A model generated the notes under the pieces. The model searched no databases. It was not told the origin of the DNA and was given only the letters and a program-made list of their open reading frames with translations. From assembly GCA_023394215.1 (NCBI GenBank), contig JAEXBH010000126.1:1-9291 (forward strand): a stretch of 9,291 nucleotides of DNA, given 5' to 3'. Both the position numbers and the translations under genes were made by a program. This document shows, piece after piece, positions 1 to 6,382 of the stretch; the first letter of the stretch is position 1; every line of letters starts with the position of its first letter. This DNA is from Bacillota bacterium (lineage in GTDB: Bacteria > Bacillota > Clostridia > Tissierellales > Peptoniphilaceae).

Positions 1-681
1 CTTTTACCCATGGACAATGAGCTTTTTGCAAAGGGGTATTTTTCCCTGTTGGTGAAAAAGCTTGTTCCCTACGGTTATCAAAAAGATGAGCTTATTAAAA
101 ACATTTGGATAGGGACAAAAGCCATGGTTGATAATAATGGAAGCAGGCTTAACCGAGAGGCTTTTTGGGATGCTTTTCATAAAATTTATGGGGACAAGGT
201 TTTTGATCATATGCCGATTTTTGATGATTTTTATGAGAATGATTTTAAAGAGGCAAGGAGATTTGCAGGGTTTAATGAAAAAAGTAAGACCGTGATTGAA
301 CTTGCAAAAGGGTTTGGTTTTAAATTGATTTTGGCTACAAATCCAATATTTCCTACAAGAGCAACCCAGCTCAGAATGGCTTGGGCAGGTTTAAAAGAGG
401 ATGATTTTGAGTTTTTTACAACTTATGATAACTCATCTTTCTGTAAGCCTAATCTTTCCTATTATGGAGAAATATGTCAAAAATTGGGTATAAATCCCAA
501 TGAGGTTTTAATGGTAGGAAATGATGTTGATGAAGATATGATAGCATTGGAACTTGGTATGCAAGTATTTTTATTGACAGATAATTTGATAAATAAGTAT
601 GAAAAGGATATATCAAAGTATCCCAAGGGAAATTTTGATGATTTGCTATTATTTTTGCAAGATTTATCCAAGCATAATTAA
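1..681 (+). CDS. HAD family hydrolase (phosphatase-like), 5'-truncated by the window edge
   Basis: This is the C-terminal part of a haloacid dehalogenase superfamily hydrolase, a cytoplasmic Mg-dependent enzyme that usually removes phosphate from small metabolites. The frame is open from base 1 and reads L-L-P-M-D before the first in-window ATG (base 10). In this family that string directly follows motif I (DxDGT), which holds the nucleophilic Asp, so the true start lies upstream and the ATG at 10 is internal. Counting from that Met, motif II Thr is T110 in LILATNP, motif III Lys is K146 in FCKPN, and motif IV is GNDVDED at 170-176 with the Mg-binding acids. Residues of about 10-90 between motifs I and II form a mostly helical cap. 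The substrate cannot be read from the sequence. A terminator follows 11 bases after the stop, so this gene ends its own transcript. Confidence 0.9.
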   Translation, partial: LLPMDNELFAKGYFSLLVKKLVPYGYQKDELIKNIWIGTKAMVDNNGSRLNREAFWDAFHKIYGDKVFDHMPIFDDFYENDFKEARRFAGFNEKSKTVIELAKGFGFKLILATNPIFPTRATQLRMAWAGLKEDDFEFFTTYDNSSFCKPNLSYYGEICQKLGINPNEVLMVGNDVDEDMIALELGMQVFLLTDNLINKYEKDISKYPKGNFDDLLLFLQDLSKHN

Positions 682-692
682 AAGTTTATTTA

Positions 693-728
693 AACCCTCT
701 GCCTTTATTTTAGCAGAGGGTTATTCTT
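693..728 (+). terminator. Intrinsic terminator after the HAD gene
   Basis: A perfect 10-bp stem (693-702 with 713-722, AACCCTCTGC / GCAGAGGGTT) encloses a 10-base loop and is followed by the T-rich stretch TTATTCTT. It lies 11 bases past the HAD stop codon and separates that gene from the apeB operon. Confidence 0.85.
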
Positions 729-770
729 AAGAAGTAACCAAAGTATTTTAACTGTAAGAAGGGAGTTTAT

Positions 771-2090
771 ATGAACAATATTGAAGTTAGCAGGGAGCTT
801 TTGGATTTTATAAAGTCAAGTCCCAGTATGTTTCATGCTGTGGCTACCATAGAAAGTTATTTGAAAGAAAACGGATATAAGTATTTGCCGGAGGGACAGG
901 CTTGGGAACTGAGCTATGGCGGCAAATATTACAGCAAGAGAAATGATTCAAGTATTATAGCATTTAACATAGGTGGGGAAATGGATGATTATCATTTTCA
1001 AATTTCAGCAGCCCATGGAGATTCACCGACTTATAAGATAAAAACAAATCCCGAACTTGAAGCTTCAGGGGGGTTTTTAAAATTAAATGTTGAGGCCTAT
1101 GGAGGGATGATAGATTCAACATGGTTTGATAAGCCTTTAAGTTTGGCGGGAAGAGTTTTGGTTGAAGAAGATGGAGAGCTTGTCTCAAAACTTATTTATA
1201 TAGACAAAGATATACTATTAATTCCAAATATGCCTATACATTTTAACAGGGAAGTGAATTCCGGCTATGCCTTTAACAGGCAGGTCGACCTTTGTCCTCT
1301 ATTTTCTGCCGGACTCATGAAAAAGGGAGCTTTTGATCTTATGATTGCTGCTGAATTGGGAATTGAAGTCGGACAAATTATGGCAAAGGATCTGTTTTTG
1401 GTAAACAGGCAGGAAGCCTCGGTTTGGGGCTATAAGGATGAATTTATTTCGAGTCCGAAACTTGATGATTTACAGTGCGCTTTTGCCTCTCTTAAGGGAT
1501 TTTTAGGGGGAGATAATAAAAATACAATCAATGTATATGTTTGCTTTGACAATGAGGAAGTGGGTTCAAATACAAAACAGGGTGCCATGTCAACATTTCT
1601 TAAAGATGTTTTAAAGAGGATAAATATAGGATTGAACAGGTCTGAAGAAGACTATTATCAGGCATTATCAAGGTCTTTTATGGTAAGCTGTGATAACGCT
1701 CATGCCGTACATCTAAATCATGAGGAAAAATTTGATAAGGAAAACAGAACTTACTTAAATAAGGGGCTTGTAATAAAGGAAGCGGCAAATCAAAAATATA
1801 CGACAGATGCTTTCAGCCAGGCTGTTTTCAGAAAGCTTTGTAACTTGGCGGATGTACCGTTTCAAAATTTTGCAAATAGAAGTGATGTTACAGGGGGCTC
1901 TACTTTGGGCAATCTTTCAAATACCCAAGCATCTATGCATGCGGTTGATATAGGGCTTGCACAACTTGCCATGCATTCAAGCTATGAAACTGCCGGTGTA
2001 GAAGATACACTATATGCGATAAAGGTTTTGGAAAAATATTTTTCAACCAATATAAGTATAGAAGAAGCCGGAAGGGTTAGGTTTTTATAA
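771..2090 (+). CDS. apeB: M18 family aminopeptidase (aspartyl-aminopeptidase type)
   Basis: This is a cytoplasmic two-zinc exopeptidase that removes N-terminal residues, typically acidic ones, from peptides. Family M18 enzymes form large tetrahedral dodecamers. The 439 residues are full length for ApeB. Visible active-site elements are H82 and D84 in AAHGDSP, D232 in KLDDLQ (bridging Asp), E262-E263 in DNEEVGS (catalytic Glu and zinc ligand), D308 in SCDNAHA, the TGGSTLG turn at 374-380 and H402 in AMHSSYE (zinc ligand). The N-terminus (LLDFIKSSPSMFHA) matches the ApeB type rather than ApeA. The start at 771 has a good ribosome site, AAGGGAG at 759-765, with 5 bases of spacing. The next gene starts 1 base after the stop, so the two are one operon. 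No clear sigma-A promoter is visible in the 40 bases upstream. The product is confident; substrate preference is inferred from the family. Confidence 0.95.
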   Translation: MNNIEVSRELLDFIKSSPSMFHAVATIESYLKENGYKYLPEGQAWELSYGGKYYSKRNDSSIIAFNIGGEMDDYHFQISAAHGDSPTYKIKTNPELEASGGFLKLNVEAYGGMIDSTWFDKPLSLAGRVLVEEDGELVSKLIYIDKDILLIPNMPIHFNREVNSGYAFNRQVDLCPLFSAGLMKKGAFDLMIAAELGIEVGQIMAKDLFLVNRQEASVWGYKDEFISSPKLDDLQCAFASLKGFLGGDNKNTINVYVCFDNEEVGSNTKQGAMSTFLKDVLKRINIGLNRSEEDYYQALSRSFMVSCDNAHAVHLNHEEKFDKENRTYLNKGLVIKEAANQKYTTDAFSQAVFRKLCNLADVPFQNFANRSDVTGGSTLGNLSNTQASMHAVDIGLAQLAMHSSYETAGVEDTLYAIKVLEKYFSTNISIEEAGRVRFL

Positions 2091-2091
2091 T

Positions 2092-3483
2092 ATGATTTTA
2101 TTTAAGAATACTACCATAATAGATGGTAGCGGGAATGGAGCCTATATAGGCTCCATACTTGTAGAGGGGGATAGGATAGTTGACATAGGAAAAACTGTAT
2201 TATACCCGAAAGGAACAACTATTATCGATGCAAATGATAAATATATAACACCTGCATTTATAGATTTGAATCTACTTGATGTTTCCGAAAAAGAAGGCGA
2301 TATATCTGAAAATCTTAAATATTTTAAGAAACAAGGTGTCGGGAGTTTTATTTTAGAAACTGATTCAGATAATAATTTTATAAATTCAGATGAAAATATT
2401 TATTGCAGTTTATCTTACAATCTTTTAAGAAAAAAGATATTTCCGTTTGACGAAAAATTAAGTCGGGAGCAAACGCTAAAGCTTGAATCTTTGATAGCGG
2501 AAAATTTAGATAAAAATTTTATTGGACTGTCAATAAATTTGCGAGAATTCCCGGTTGATGTTTTGGATTTTAATGAAATTTTAAGCATAGCAAAAATTGT
2601 AAAGGAAAAGGACAAAGTTTTAAATATAAGTCCGAGAGCTGTATCCTCGGGGGATTTGAATGTAAAAAAAACTATGTTCTCAGACCCTCTTATAAGGGCA
2701 TATAAGGAGATAGTGGAAATAGCTAAATTGAGTAGGGTTAAATTGAATATAAGGGATATTTTATTAATAGGCAATTTATCGCAAAAGCTTTTTTCAAAGA
2801 TTATGGAAATGATAGATCAGGCAAACAGAAGCGCTTGTGATATTTCTTTTCAGGTATCGCCATATAGCTTTTTGCAAGTAAAGGCAGAGTCTTTTTTACC
2901 TCAAAGATTTAAATCCTTATATAGATCACAAGTTTTATCAGATACAGATATTAAAAAGCTTAAGGCTTTATATAAAGATTTGATTAAGAAATCGGGCTTA
3001 TCCTATAAAGATATAAGCCTTGTTGCATGTGGACAAAATTATACCGATTTAGGAAAAAGTTTAGCTGAAATTGCTGAAAAAGAAGGTAGGGATCCATTTG
3101 AAGTTTTTGAATACCTGCTTAAATCATCGGCGATTTTATCGGTTAACAAGGCTCAATCTGATGATATGTTGGATAAGATGATCAGAAACCCTTATGCAAT
3201 ATTTTCATCAAGGGCTGTTTATAGAGAAGATGGAATGGTGGATGAAGGAGTTTTTACAAATTACCCTAAATTTTTCAGGCTGGCTGTAGAAAAGGGAATT
3301 TACCTTGAAGACCTTGTTTATAAATTTACCGGTAAGGTTGCCGAAAGATATGGTCTTAGGGATAGGGGGATATTGAAAAAGGGGTACTATGCCGACTTGG
3401 CCTTATTGAAAAAGGATAAGATAGCAAGCTCAGCCCCTTCTCTCATCGACGCCTTGTATGTGAATGGAAATAGGGTTAAGTGA
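2092..3483 (+). CDS. Amidohydrolase-like protein of the D-aminoacylase type, metal site lost (probable pseudoenzyme)
   Basis: The framework is that of N-acyl-D-amino-acid deacylases. It has an N-terminal beta-sandwich start (IDGSGNGAYIGSILVEGDRIVDIG, residues 10-33), the strand PAFIDLN (54-60), a helix-strand unit near 199-222, GKSLAEIAEKEGRDPFEVF at 321-339, and a C-terminal RYGLRDRGILKKGYYADLALL at 419-439 closing with VNGNRVK. These are standard landmarks in the usual order, and 463 residues is near normal length. However, the HxH after FID is replaced (N60-L61-L62), the later His positions read NIS/P (178-181) and IRD (220-222), and the active-site Asp region reads FSSRA (371-375). The whole protein has no histidine, so ordinary metal-dependent hydrolysis is unlikely. 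The frame is intact with no stops, so it is not a decayed gene. The ribosome site is weak (TTAGG, 2077-2081), which fits translational coupling to apeB 1 base upstream. A binding, regulatory or altered catalytic role is possible; the function is unknown. Confidence 0.8.
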   Translation: MILFKNTTIIDGSGNGAYIGSILVEGDRIVDIGKTVLYPKGTTIIDANDKYITPAFIDLNLLDVSEKEGDISENLKYFKKQGVGSFILETDSDNNFINSDENIYCSLSYNLLRKKIFPFDEKLSREQTLKLESLIAENLDKNFIGLSINLREFPVDVLDFNEILSIAKIVKEKDKVLNISPRAVSSGDLNVKKTMFSDPLIRAYKEIVEIAKLSRVKLNIRDILLIGNLSQKLFSKIMEMIDQANRSACDISFQVSPYSFLQVKAESFLPQRFKSLYRSQVLSDTDIKKLKALYKDLIKKSGLSYKDISLVACGQNYTDLGKSLAEIAEKEGRDPFEVFEYLLKSSAILSVNKAQSDDMLDKMIRNPYAIFSSRAVYREDGMVDEGVFTNYPKFFRLAVEKGIYLEDLVYKFTGKVAERYGLRDRGILKKGYYADLALLKKDKIASSAPSLIDALYVNGNRVK

Positions 3484-3504
3484 TTGGACTGTAAGCGTTG
3501 AAAA

Positions 3505-3546
3505 TCCCTGTTGAGGTAATTGAAACTACCTCAGCAGGGAATTTTT
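3505..3546. terminator. Strong intrinsic terminator, probably bidirectional, between convergent genes
   Basis: A 14-bp stem with one G-U pair (3505-3518 with 3527-3540) and an 8-base loop is followed by TTTTT at 3542-3546, which ends the apeB operon on the plus strand. On the minus strand the same hairpin is followed by TTTT (complement of 3501-3504) and lies 37-78 bases past the mgsA stop, so it can also end the convergent minus-strand transcript. Confidence 0.9.
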
Positions 3547-3582
3547 GTGCTTTATAATTTAATATTTAATTCTTTTATTTTG

Positions 3583-4062
3583 TTATTTAATCTCCAAATT
3601 ATCAACCCTATCTTTTATGTTTGCAAGTCCGTTAGGGATATATTTTATATATTCCTTATCCATGTATTCGGATGTAAGCAGGATACTTGCACTTACAGGG
3701 CTCATTGCTACAGGTACATCGTAAAGAACGGCTATTCTCAGAAGGGCTTTTACGTCCGGGTCATGGGGTTGAGCCTTCATAGGGTCCCAGAAGAAAATCA
3801 TCATATCAATGTTTCCTTTTGAGATTTCTGCGCCTATTTGCTGGTCGCCGCCAAGAGGACCGGAAGAAAAGGATTCTATTTCAAGACCGAAATTTTCCCT
3901 TATAATTGTAGAAGTTGTACCTGTTCCGCACAAATGGTGATTTTTAAGTATATGACTATAGTTGGACATCCAGGCAAATAATTCTGTTTTTAAGCCGTCG
4001 TGAGCTACCAACGCTATCCTTTTTTTCTTTTCAACCTTTATTTTAAGTAACGGAGATTTCAT
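3583..4062 (-). CDS. mgsA: Methylglyoxal synthase
   Basis: This cytoplasmic lyase converts dihydroxyacetone phosphate to methylglyoxal and phosphate, bypassing lower glycolysis when phosphate is short or sugar phosphates build up. It is usually a homohexamer. The 159 residues carry the family motifs in order: ALVAHDGLK (H21, D22, K25), the phosphate-binding GTGTT at 46-50, SGPLGGDQQ with catalytic D73, and FFWDP...PHDPDVKALLR with H100, D101 and D103. The N-terminus is similar in length to the E. coli enzyme (152 residues overall there). The usual NxATAD segment reads SPVSAS at 121-126, a local divergence outside the catalytic acids. The ATG lies 9 bases after the stop of the upstream membrane-protein gene, and its ribosome site (TAGGA) overlaps that TAG stop, which suggests coupled translation. 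It converges on the apeB operon. Confidence 0.95.
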   Translation of the reverse strand: MKSPLLKIKVEKKKRIALVAHDGLKTELFAWMSNYSHILKNHHLCGTGTTSTIIRENFGLEIESFSSGPLGGDQQIGAEISKGNIDMMIFFWDPMKAQPHDPDVKALLRIAVLYDVPVAMSPVSASILLTSEYMDKEYIKYIPNGLANIKDRVDNLEIK

Positions 4063-4071
4063 AATCTTATC

Positions 4072-5082
4072 CTAAAAATCCAAGCCTTGTAGGGCCTTTA
4101 TTAATTTATCCCTTTGTTCAGGGAAATCATTTTTGTCTGAATATGCCTCAAAAAAGAACATTTTTCCGTTTATTTCCTTGAAAAAGTTCAATATTTGCAG
4201 CTTGTGCTTATTATCTTTTGCCATTTCGTTATACTCCATAGCATAGGCTTCTTTACCGTCAACTGTTATGTTTTGTCCGGAAATTACATCTCCTCGGTCA
4301 AAAGCACCTGAAAGGTAAAGGTTTTGGTAAAGTTCTTCTTTTGCTCTTGTTAAAGCTTCTTTATCATTTACATCGCCTTCTGCTATAAATTTTACCAAGA
4401 AATCACTAAGTTTATATTGCTTTAATTCTTGAGCTATACTTGCACGGTCTTCTTTAGTTTGAGATGTCATGTTATTTAAGAAGTCCTTGACTCTTAACTC
4501 AGCGTCGGTATCGTTTAGTTCAACCACAAGAAAGATTGAGCTGCCGCTTTTAGCGATAAGTTTTACAGTTGAAATACCCTCATTATCTACTGAATAGTAG
4601 TCGTCATATTTACTTGAATTGACTTCTTTCCAACTGTATTTTAGATTGACTTTAGTGCTTGAGTCGACGGTAAGAGTTTTTCCGAATATTCCTAAAGCGT
4701 CAAAGACATCACCGTGAAGAGTAAATACAATACCTATTACAAATATAATAGCTAAGGACAGAAGCCTTCTGAAAAGACGGGCAAATATGGATTTGCCTAC
4801 CTCCTTGGCCATATTTGGTTTTTGATAACCGTCCTCGTAAGTTCTTGTTTCAAGCTTGTGAACTGTAGGATCATTTGCTTCGAAATTTTCATTAGCATAT
4901 GAATCATCAGTGTTTTCATCGCTTGCTAAGCCCTCATTTGACACAGAGCTTTCCTTAGCGGAAATGAGAGTTTCTTTTGCGGTTAATCTTTTGTCTTGAA
5001 AATCATCATTTTCAATTTCCGGGCTTTCATCGTTTCCGTATGGGTTTGAGCCATAAGGATCTTTTTGGTCAAAACCTGTCAT
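4072..5082 (-). CDS. Single-pass membrane protein of unknown function with acidic cytoplasmic N-terminus
   Basis: I do not recognise this 336-residue protein. Residues 1 to about 95 are hydrophilic, low in complexity and rich in Asp, Glu, Asn and Ser (for example DPYGSNPYGND at 8-18), with no obvious domain and probably disordered. A basic patch (ARLFRR, 101-106) precedes one hydrophobic segment at about 107-122 (LLSLAIIFVIGIVFTL), which by the positive-inside rule puts the N-terminus in the cytoplasm and residues of about 125-336 outside. The outer part alternates strands and helices (strands near 172-189, helices near 195-260, then VDGKEAYAMEY and a strand GKMFFFEAYS before a final helix). 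It recalls PsbP/DUF1795-like lipoprotein domains, but this is a weak guess. The start is well supported by AAGGAG at 5090-5095, 7 bases from the ATG. It is co-transcribed with mgsA, 9 bases downstream. Confidence 0.75.
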   Translation of the reverse strand: MTGFDQKDPYGSNPYGNDESPEIENDDFQDKRLTAKETLISAKESSVSNEGLASDENTDDSYANENFEANDPTVHKLETRTYEDGYQKPNMAKEVGKSIFARLFRRLLSLAIIFVIGIVFTLHGDVFDALGIFGKTLTVDSSTKVNLKYSWKEVNSSKYDDYYSVDNEGISTVKLIAKSGSSIFLVVELNDTDAELRVKDFLNNMTSQTKEDRASIAQELKQYKLSDFLVKFIAEGDVNDKEALTRAKEELYQNLYLSGAFDRGDVISGQNITVDGKEAYAMEYNEMAKDNKHKLQILNFFKEINGKMFFFEAYSDKNDFPEQRDKLIKALQGLDF

Positions 5083-5104
5083 ATATATTCTCCTTAAAAT
5101 AATT

Positions 5105-5118
5105 TTATAGTGCTATAA
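5105..5118. promoter_or_regulatory. 14-bp inverted repeat at the promoter of the membrane-protein gene
   Basis: TTATAGTGCTATAA is a 6-bp perfect dyad around a 2-base centre. It overlaps the candidate -10 box (5115-5120) and the expected transcription start (near 5108) of the minus-strand membrane-protein gene. The position is that of a repressor operator, but the site is AT-rich and short, so chance is a real alternative. Confidence 0.3.
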
Positions 5119-5123
5119 TATCA
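5115..5123 (-). promoter_or_regulatory. Candidate extended -10 promoter for the membrane protein-mgsA operon
   Basis: Read on the minus strand the site is TGATATTAT: a TGn extension plus TATTAT, 5 of 6 to consensus. Transcription would start near 5108, giving a leader of about 25 bases with AAGGAG well placed. No good -35 box is visible, as is common for extended -10 promoters. The setting is very AT-rich, so confidence is limited. Confidence 0.4.
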
Positions 5124-5147
5124 AAAAAAATTAATATTATAAATATT
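5123..5147 (-). terminator. Possible weak AT-only terminator after the DUF2974 gene
   Basis: On the minus strand, just past the stop codon at 5149-5151, AATATT-TAT-AATATT can form a 6-bp A/T-only hairpin (5133-5138 with 5142-5147), followed by eight T residues (complement of 5123-5130). Without G-C pairs the stem is unstable, so read-through into the membrane-protein gene is likely. Confidence 0.25.
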
Positions 5148-5148
5148 T

Positions 5149-6234
5149 TTATTTGAATTTTTTTCTATTTGATCTTACGAGCGAGTAGGCGAGAATTTTG
5201 AAACTTTCATCCATAAAATCCTTTTCTTTTTTATCAAGGTCTTTGAATTTATTGTTCATTTGCGGGATTAATTTTGTAAAATTTTCAAATAAATAATTTA
5301 TGTCGGGTATTTCCAAATCGACCATAGCCCTATAAATAATATTTATAAACTTTTCTTTTCTGTCCGGCTCAAGACTTGATAGGAGTTCGTATAGAGATTT
5401 ATTCGATATTCTGCCCAACCTGTTGATTTTTTTCGCCTCTTTGAACTTTCCGTTTTCTATAATCCAAGAATAAGGATCATGCTGTAAAATCCACCTTTCT
5501 TTACTTTCAACTATTTTTACAGGTGTGGATGATATAAGAAGGTTGCCTATTATTCCGCACTCGGGAACGGTTTTTTGGGAGAAGTTCGCAAGTCTTTCAA
5601 ATTCTTCTTCGCTTAGACTGTTTTCCTTGAAACCGGGACCGTCGTGGTTGAAAAGCTTTAATATTTTATTTTGTATATGTTCAGGACTTTTCACATAGGC
5701 ATACTCGGCAAGATTTCCACCCTTTGAATGGCCTCCTATAATAATTTTTCGGTGCCTTTTGCAGTTTTCAAGAAGATATTTAAGAGCGTCTTCCTGTGCC
5801 GGAACCGGAAAGGAGAAAGTCATATTAAAATCTTCCTTCCAACCTAAAATACTGGCGTCCGTACCCCGAAAGGCTATGTAGGTCAATTCATCGTTTAGGA
5901 TATAGCTTGATGCTGAGAACTGCTCTTCTTGGAAAGTATCCCTTATATCCACATAATCACTTATTATCATTTGATTAAATCTCGGATTTGCCGCTAAGGC
6001 CAAAAGAAGGTTTATATTATTTAAGCCATCTCGTTTATTTAATTTATTAAACATATCATTGGAAAGCTCATTATAGGATAAATCGCTAAAATGTATTCGT
6101 TTAAGATTTTCTGAAAAGTATTTTTTTAGCGATATGTAGGAGAATTGACATAAAATAAGGCTGTCAATCTCATTTAGAGGATATTCTTTGAATGATCTTT
6201 TTTCTTCATATAGATAATTTATAATATTTGTCAT
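5149..6234 (-). CDS. DUF2974 (Mbeg1-like) alpha/beta hydrolase, lipase-like
   Basis: This belongs to the DUF2974/Mbeg1-like family, cytosolic-looking relatives of class 3 lipases with no established substrate. Numbering from the outer Met at 6246, it has the family N-terminus NIINYLYEEKRSF...NEIDSLIL, then YIAFRGTDASILGWKEDFNM at 123-142, VPAQEDALKYL at 148-158, the nucleophile elbow GGHSKGGN (171-178, S174), NHDGPGF at 200-206 (D202, possible triad acid) and QHDPYSW at 255-261 (H256, likely triad His). No signal peptide or membrane span is seen. I chose the second Met (6234): the family begins M-x-NI-x-YL there, and the only ribosome site, GAAAGG at 6247-6252, abuts the outer ATG at 6246 with no spacing but sits 12 bases from the second. 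The outer start would add MKKF. It is divergent from the ABC exporter genes. The C-terminal 90 residues are lysine-rich and helical. A lipase or esterase activity is inferred. Confidence 0.85.
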   Translation of the reverse strand: MTNIINYLYEEKRSFKEYPLNEIDSLILCQFSYISLKKYFSENLKRIHFSDLSYNELSNDMFNKLNKRDGLNNINLLLALAANPRFNQMIISDYVDIRDTFQEEQFSASSYILNDELTYIAFRGTDASILGWKEDFNMTFSFPVPAQEDALKYLLENCKRHRKIIIGGHSKGGNLAEYAYVKSPEHIQNKILKLFNHDGPGFKENSLSEEEFERLANFSQKTVPECGIIGNLLISSTPVKIVESKERWILQHDPYSWIIENGKFKEAKKINRLGRISNKSLYELLSSLEPDRKEKFINIIYRAMVDLEIPDINYLFENFTKLIPQMNNKFKDLDKKEKDFMDESFKILAYSLVRSNRKKFK

Positions 6235-6258
6235 AAATTTTTTCATCCTTTCTTTATG

Positions 6259-6268
6259 ATTATATCAC
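6259..6268 (-). promoter_or_regulatory. Extended -10 promoter for the DUF2974 gene
   Basis: The minus strand reads GTGATATAAT: a perfect TATAAT (6264-6259) with the TGn extension. No convincing -35 box lies 16-18 bases upstream. The start of transcription would fall near 6252, right at the GAAAGG ribosome site, giving a leader of only about 6 bases to the ATG at 6246 or about 18 to the ATG at 6234. This supports the inner start. Confidence 0.55.
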
Positions 6269-6325
6269 TTAGGAGTTATTAAAGCATAATTTGTTCATAT
6301 TTAAAGAATATAATTAATTTAAAAC

Positions 6326-6354
6326 GTGACTTATTTATTGTTTAGGTGTATTCT
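6326..6354 (+). promoter_or_regulatory. Candidate sigma-A promoter for the ABC exporter operon
   Basis: GTGACT (6326-6331) and TATTCT (6349-6354) each match 4 of 6 consensus bases with an ideal 17-base spacer. Transcription would start near 6361, leaving a leader of about 22 bases that contains GGAGGAG. The boxes are weak, so this is the best placed candidate rather than a firm call. Confidence 0.35.
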
Positions 6355-6382
6355 AATAGGATAGAAAATTTTTGGAGGAGAA

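Noticed and set aside
10..12. ATG at base 10 as the start of the HAD gene
   Set aside because: The frame is open to base 1 and reads L-L-P before it, the family sequence directly after the catalytic DxDGT. Starting here would remove the nucleophile, so the gene is cut by the window edge.
740..770. Possible promoter for apeB (TATTTT at 744-749)
   Set aside because: No acceptable -35 box or TGn extension accompanies it, so the match is no better than expected in AT-rich spacer.
2415..2774. 119-codon minus-strand open frame inside the amidohydrolase-like gene
   Set aside because: It is antisense to a longer frame with recognisable family landmarks. It has no recognisable domain and is a typical AT-rich shadow.
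2092..3483. Calling the amidohydrolase-like gene a pseudogene
   Set aside because: The frame is uninterrupted, has near family length and keeps the non-catalytic landmarks. Loss is limited to the metal-site positions, which fits a pseudoenzyme better than decay.
3520..3822. 100-codon open frame on the plus strand, partly in the terminator and antisense to mgsA
   Set aside because: It starts inside the terminator hairpin, lacks a ribosome site, and overlaps the clearly real mgsA. Its composition is that of a reverse-frame shadow.
6247..6382. Riboswitch, small RNA or regulator gene in the divergent spacer
   Set aside because: The 136-base spacer is AT-rich with no GC-containing stem, no open frame with a ribosome site, and only the two candidate promoters.
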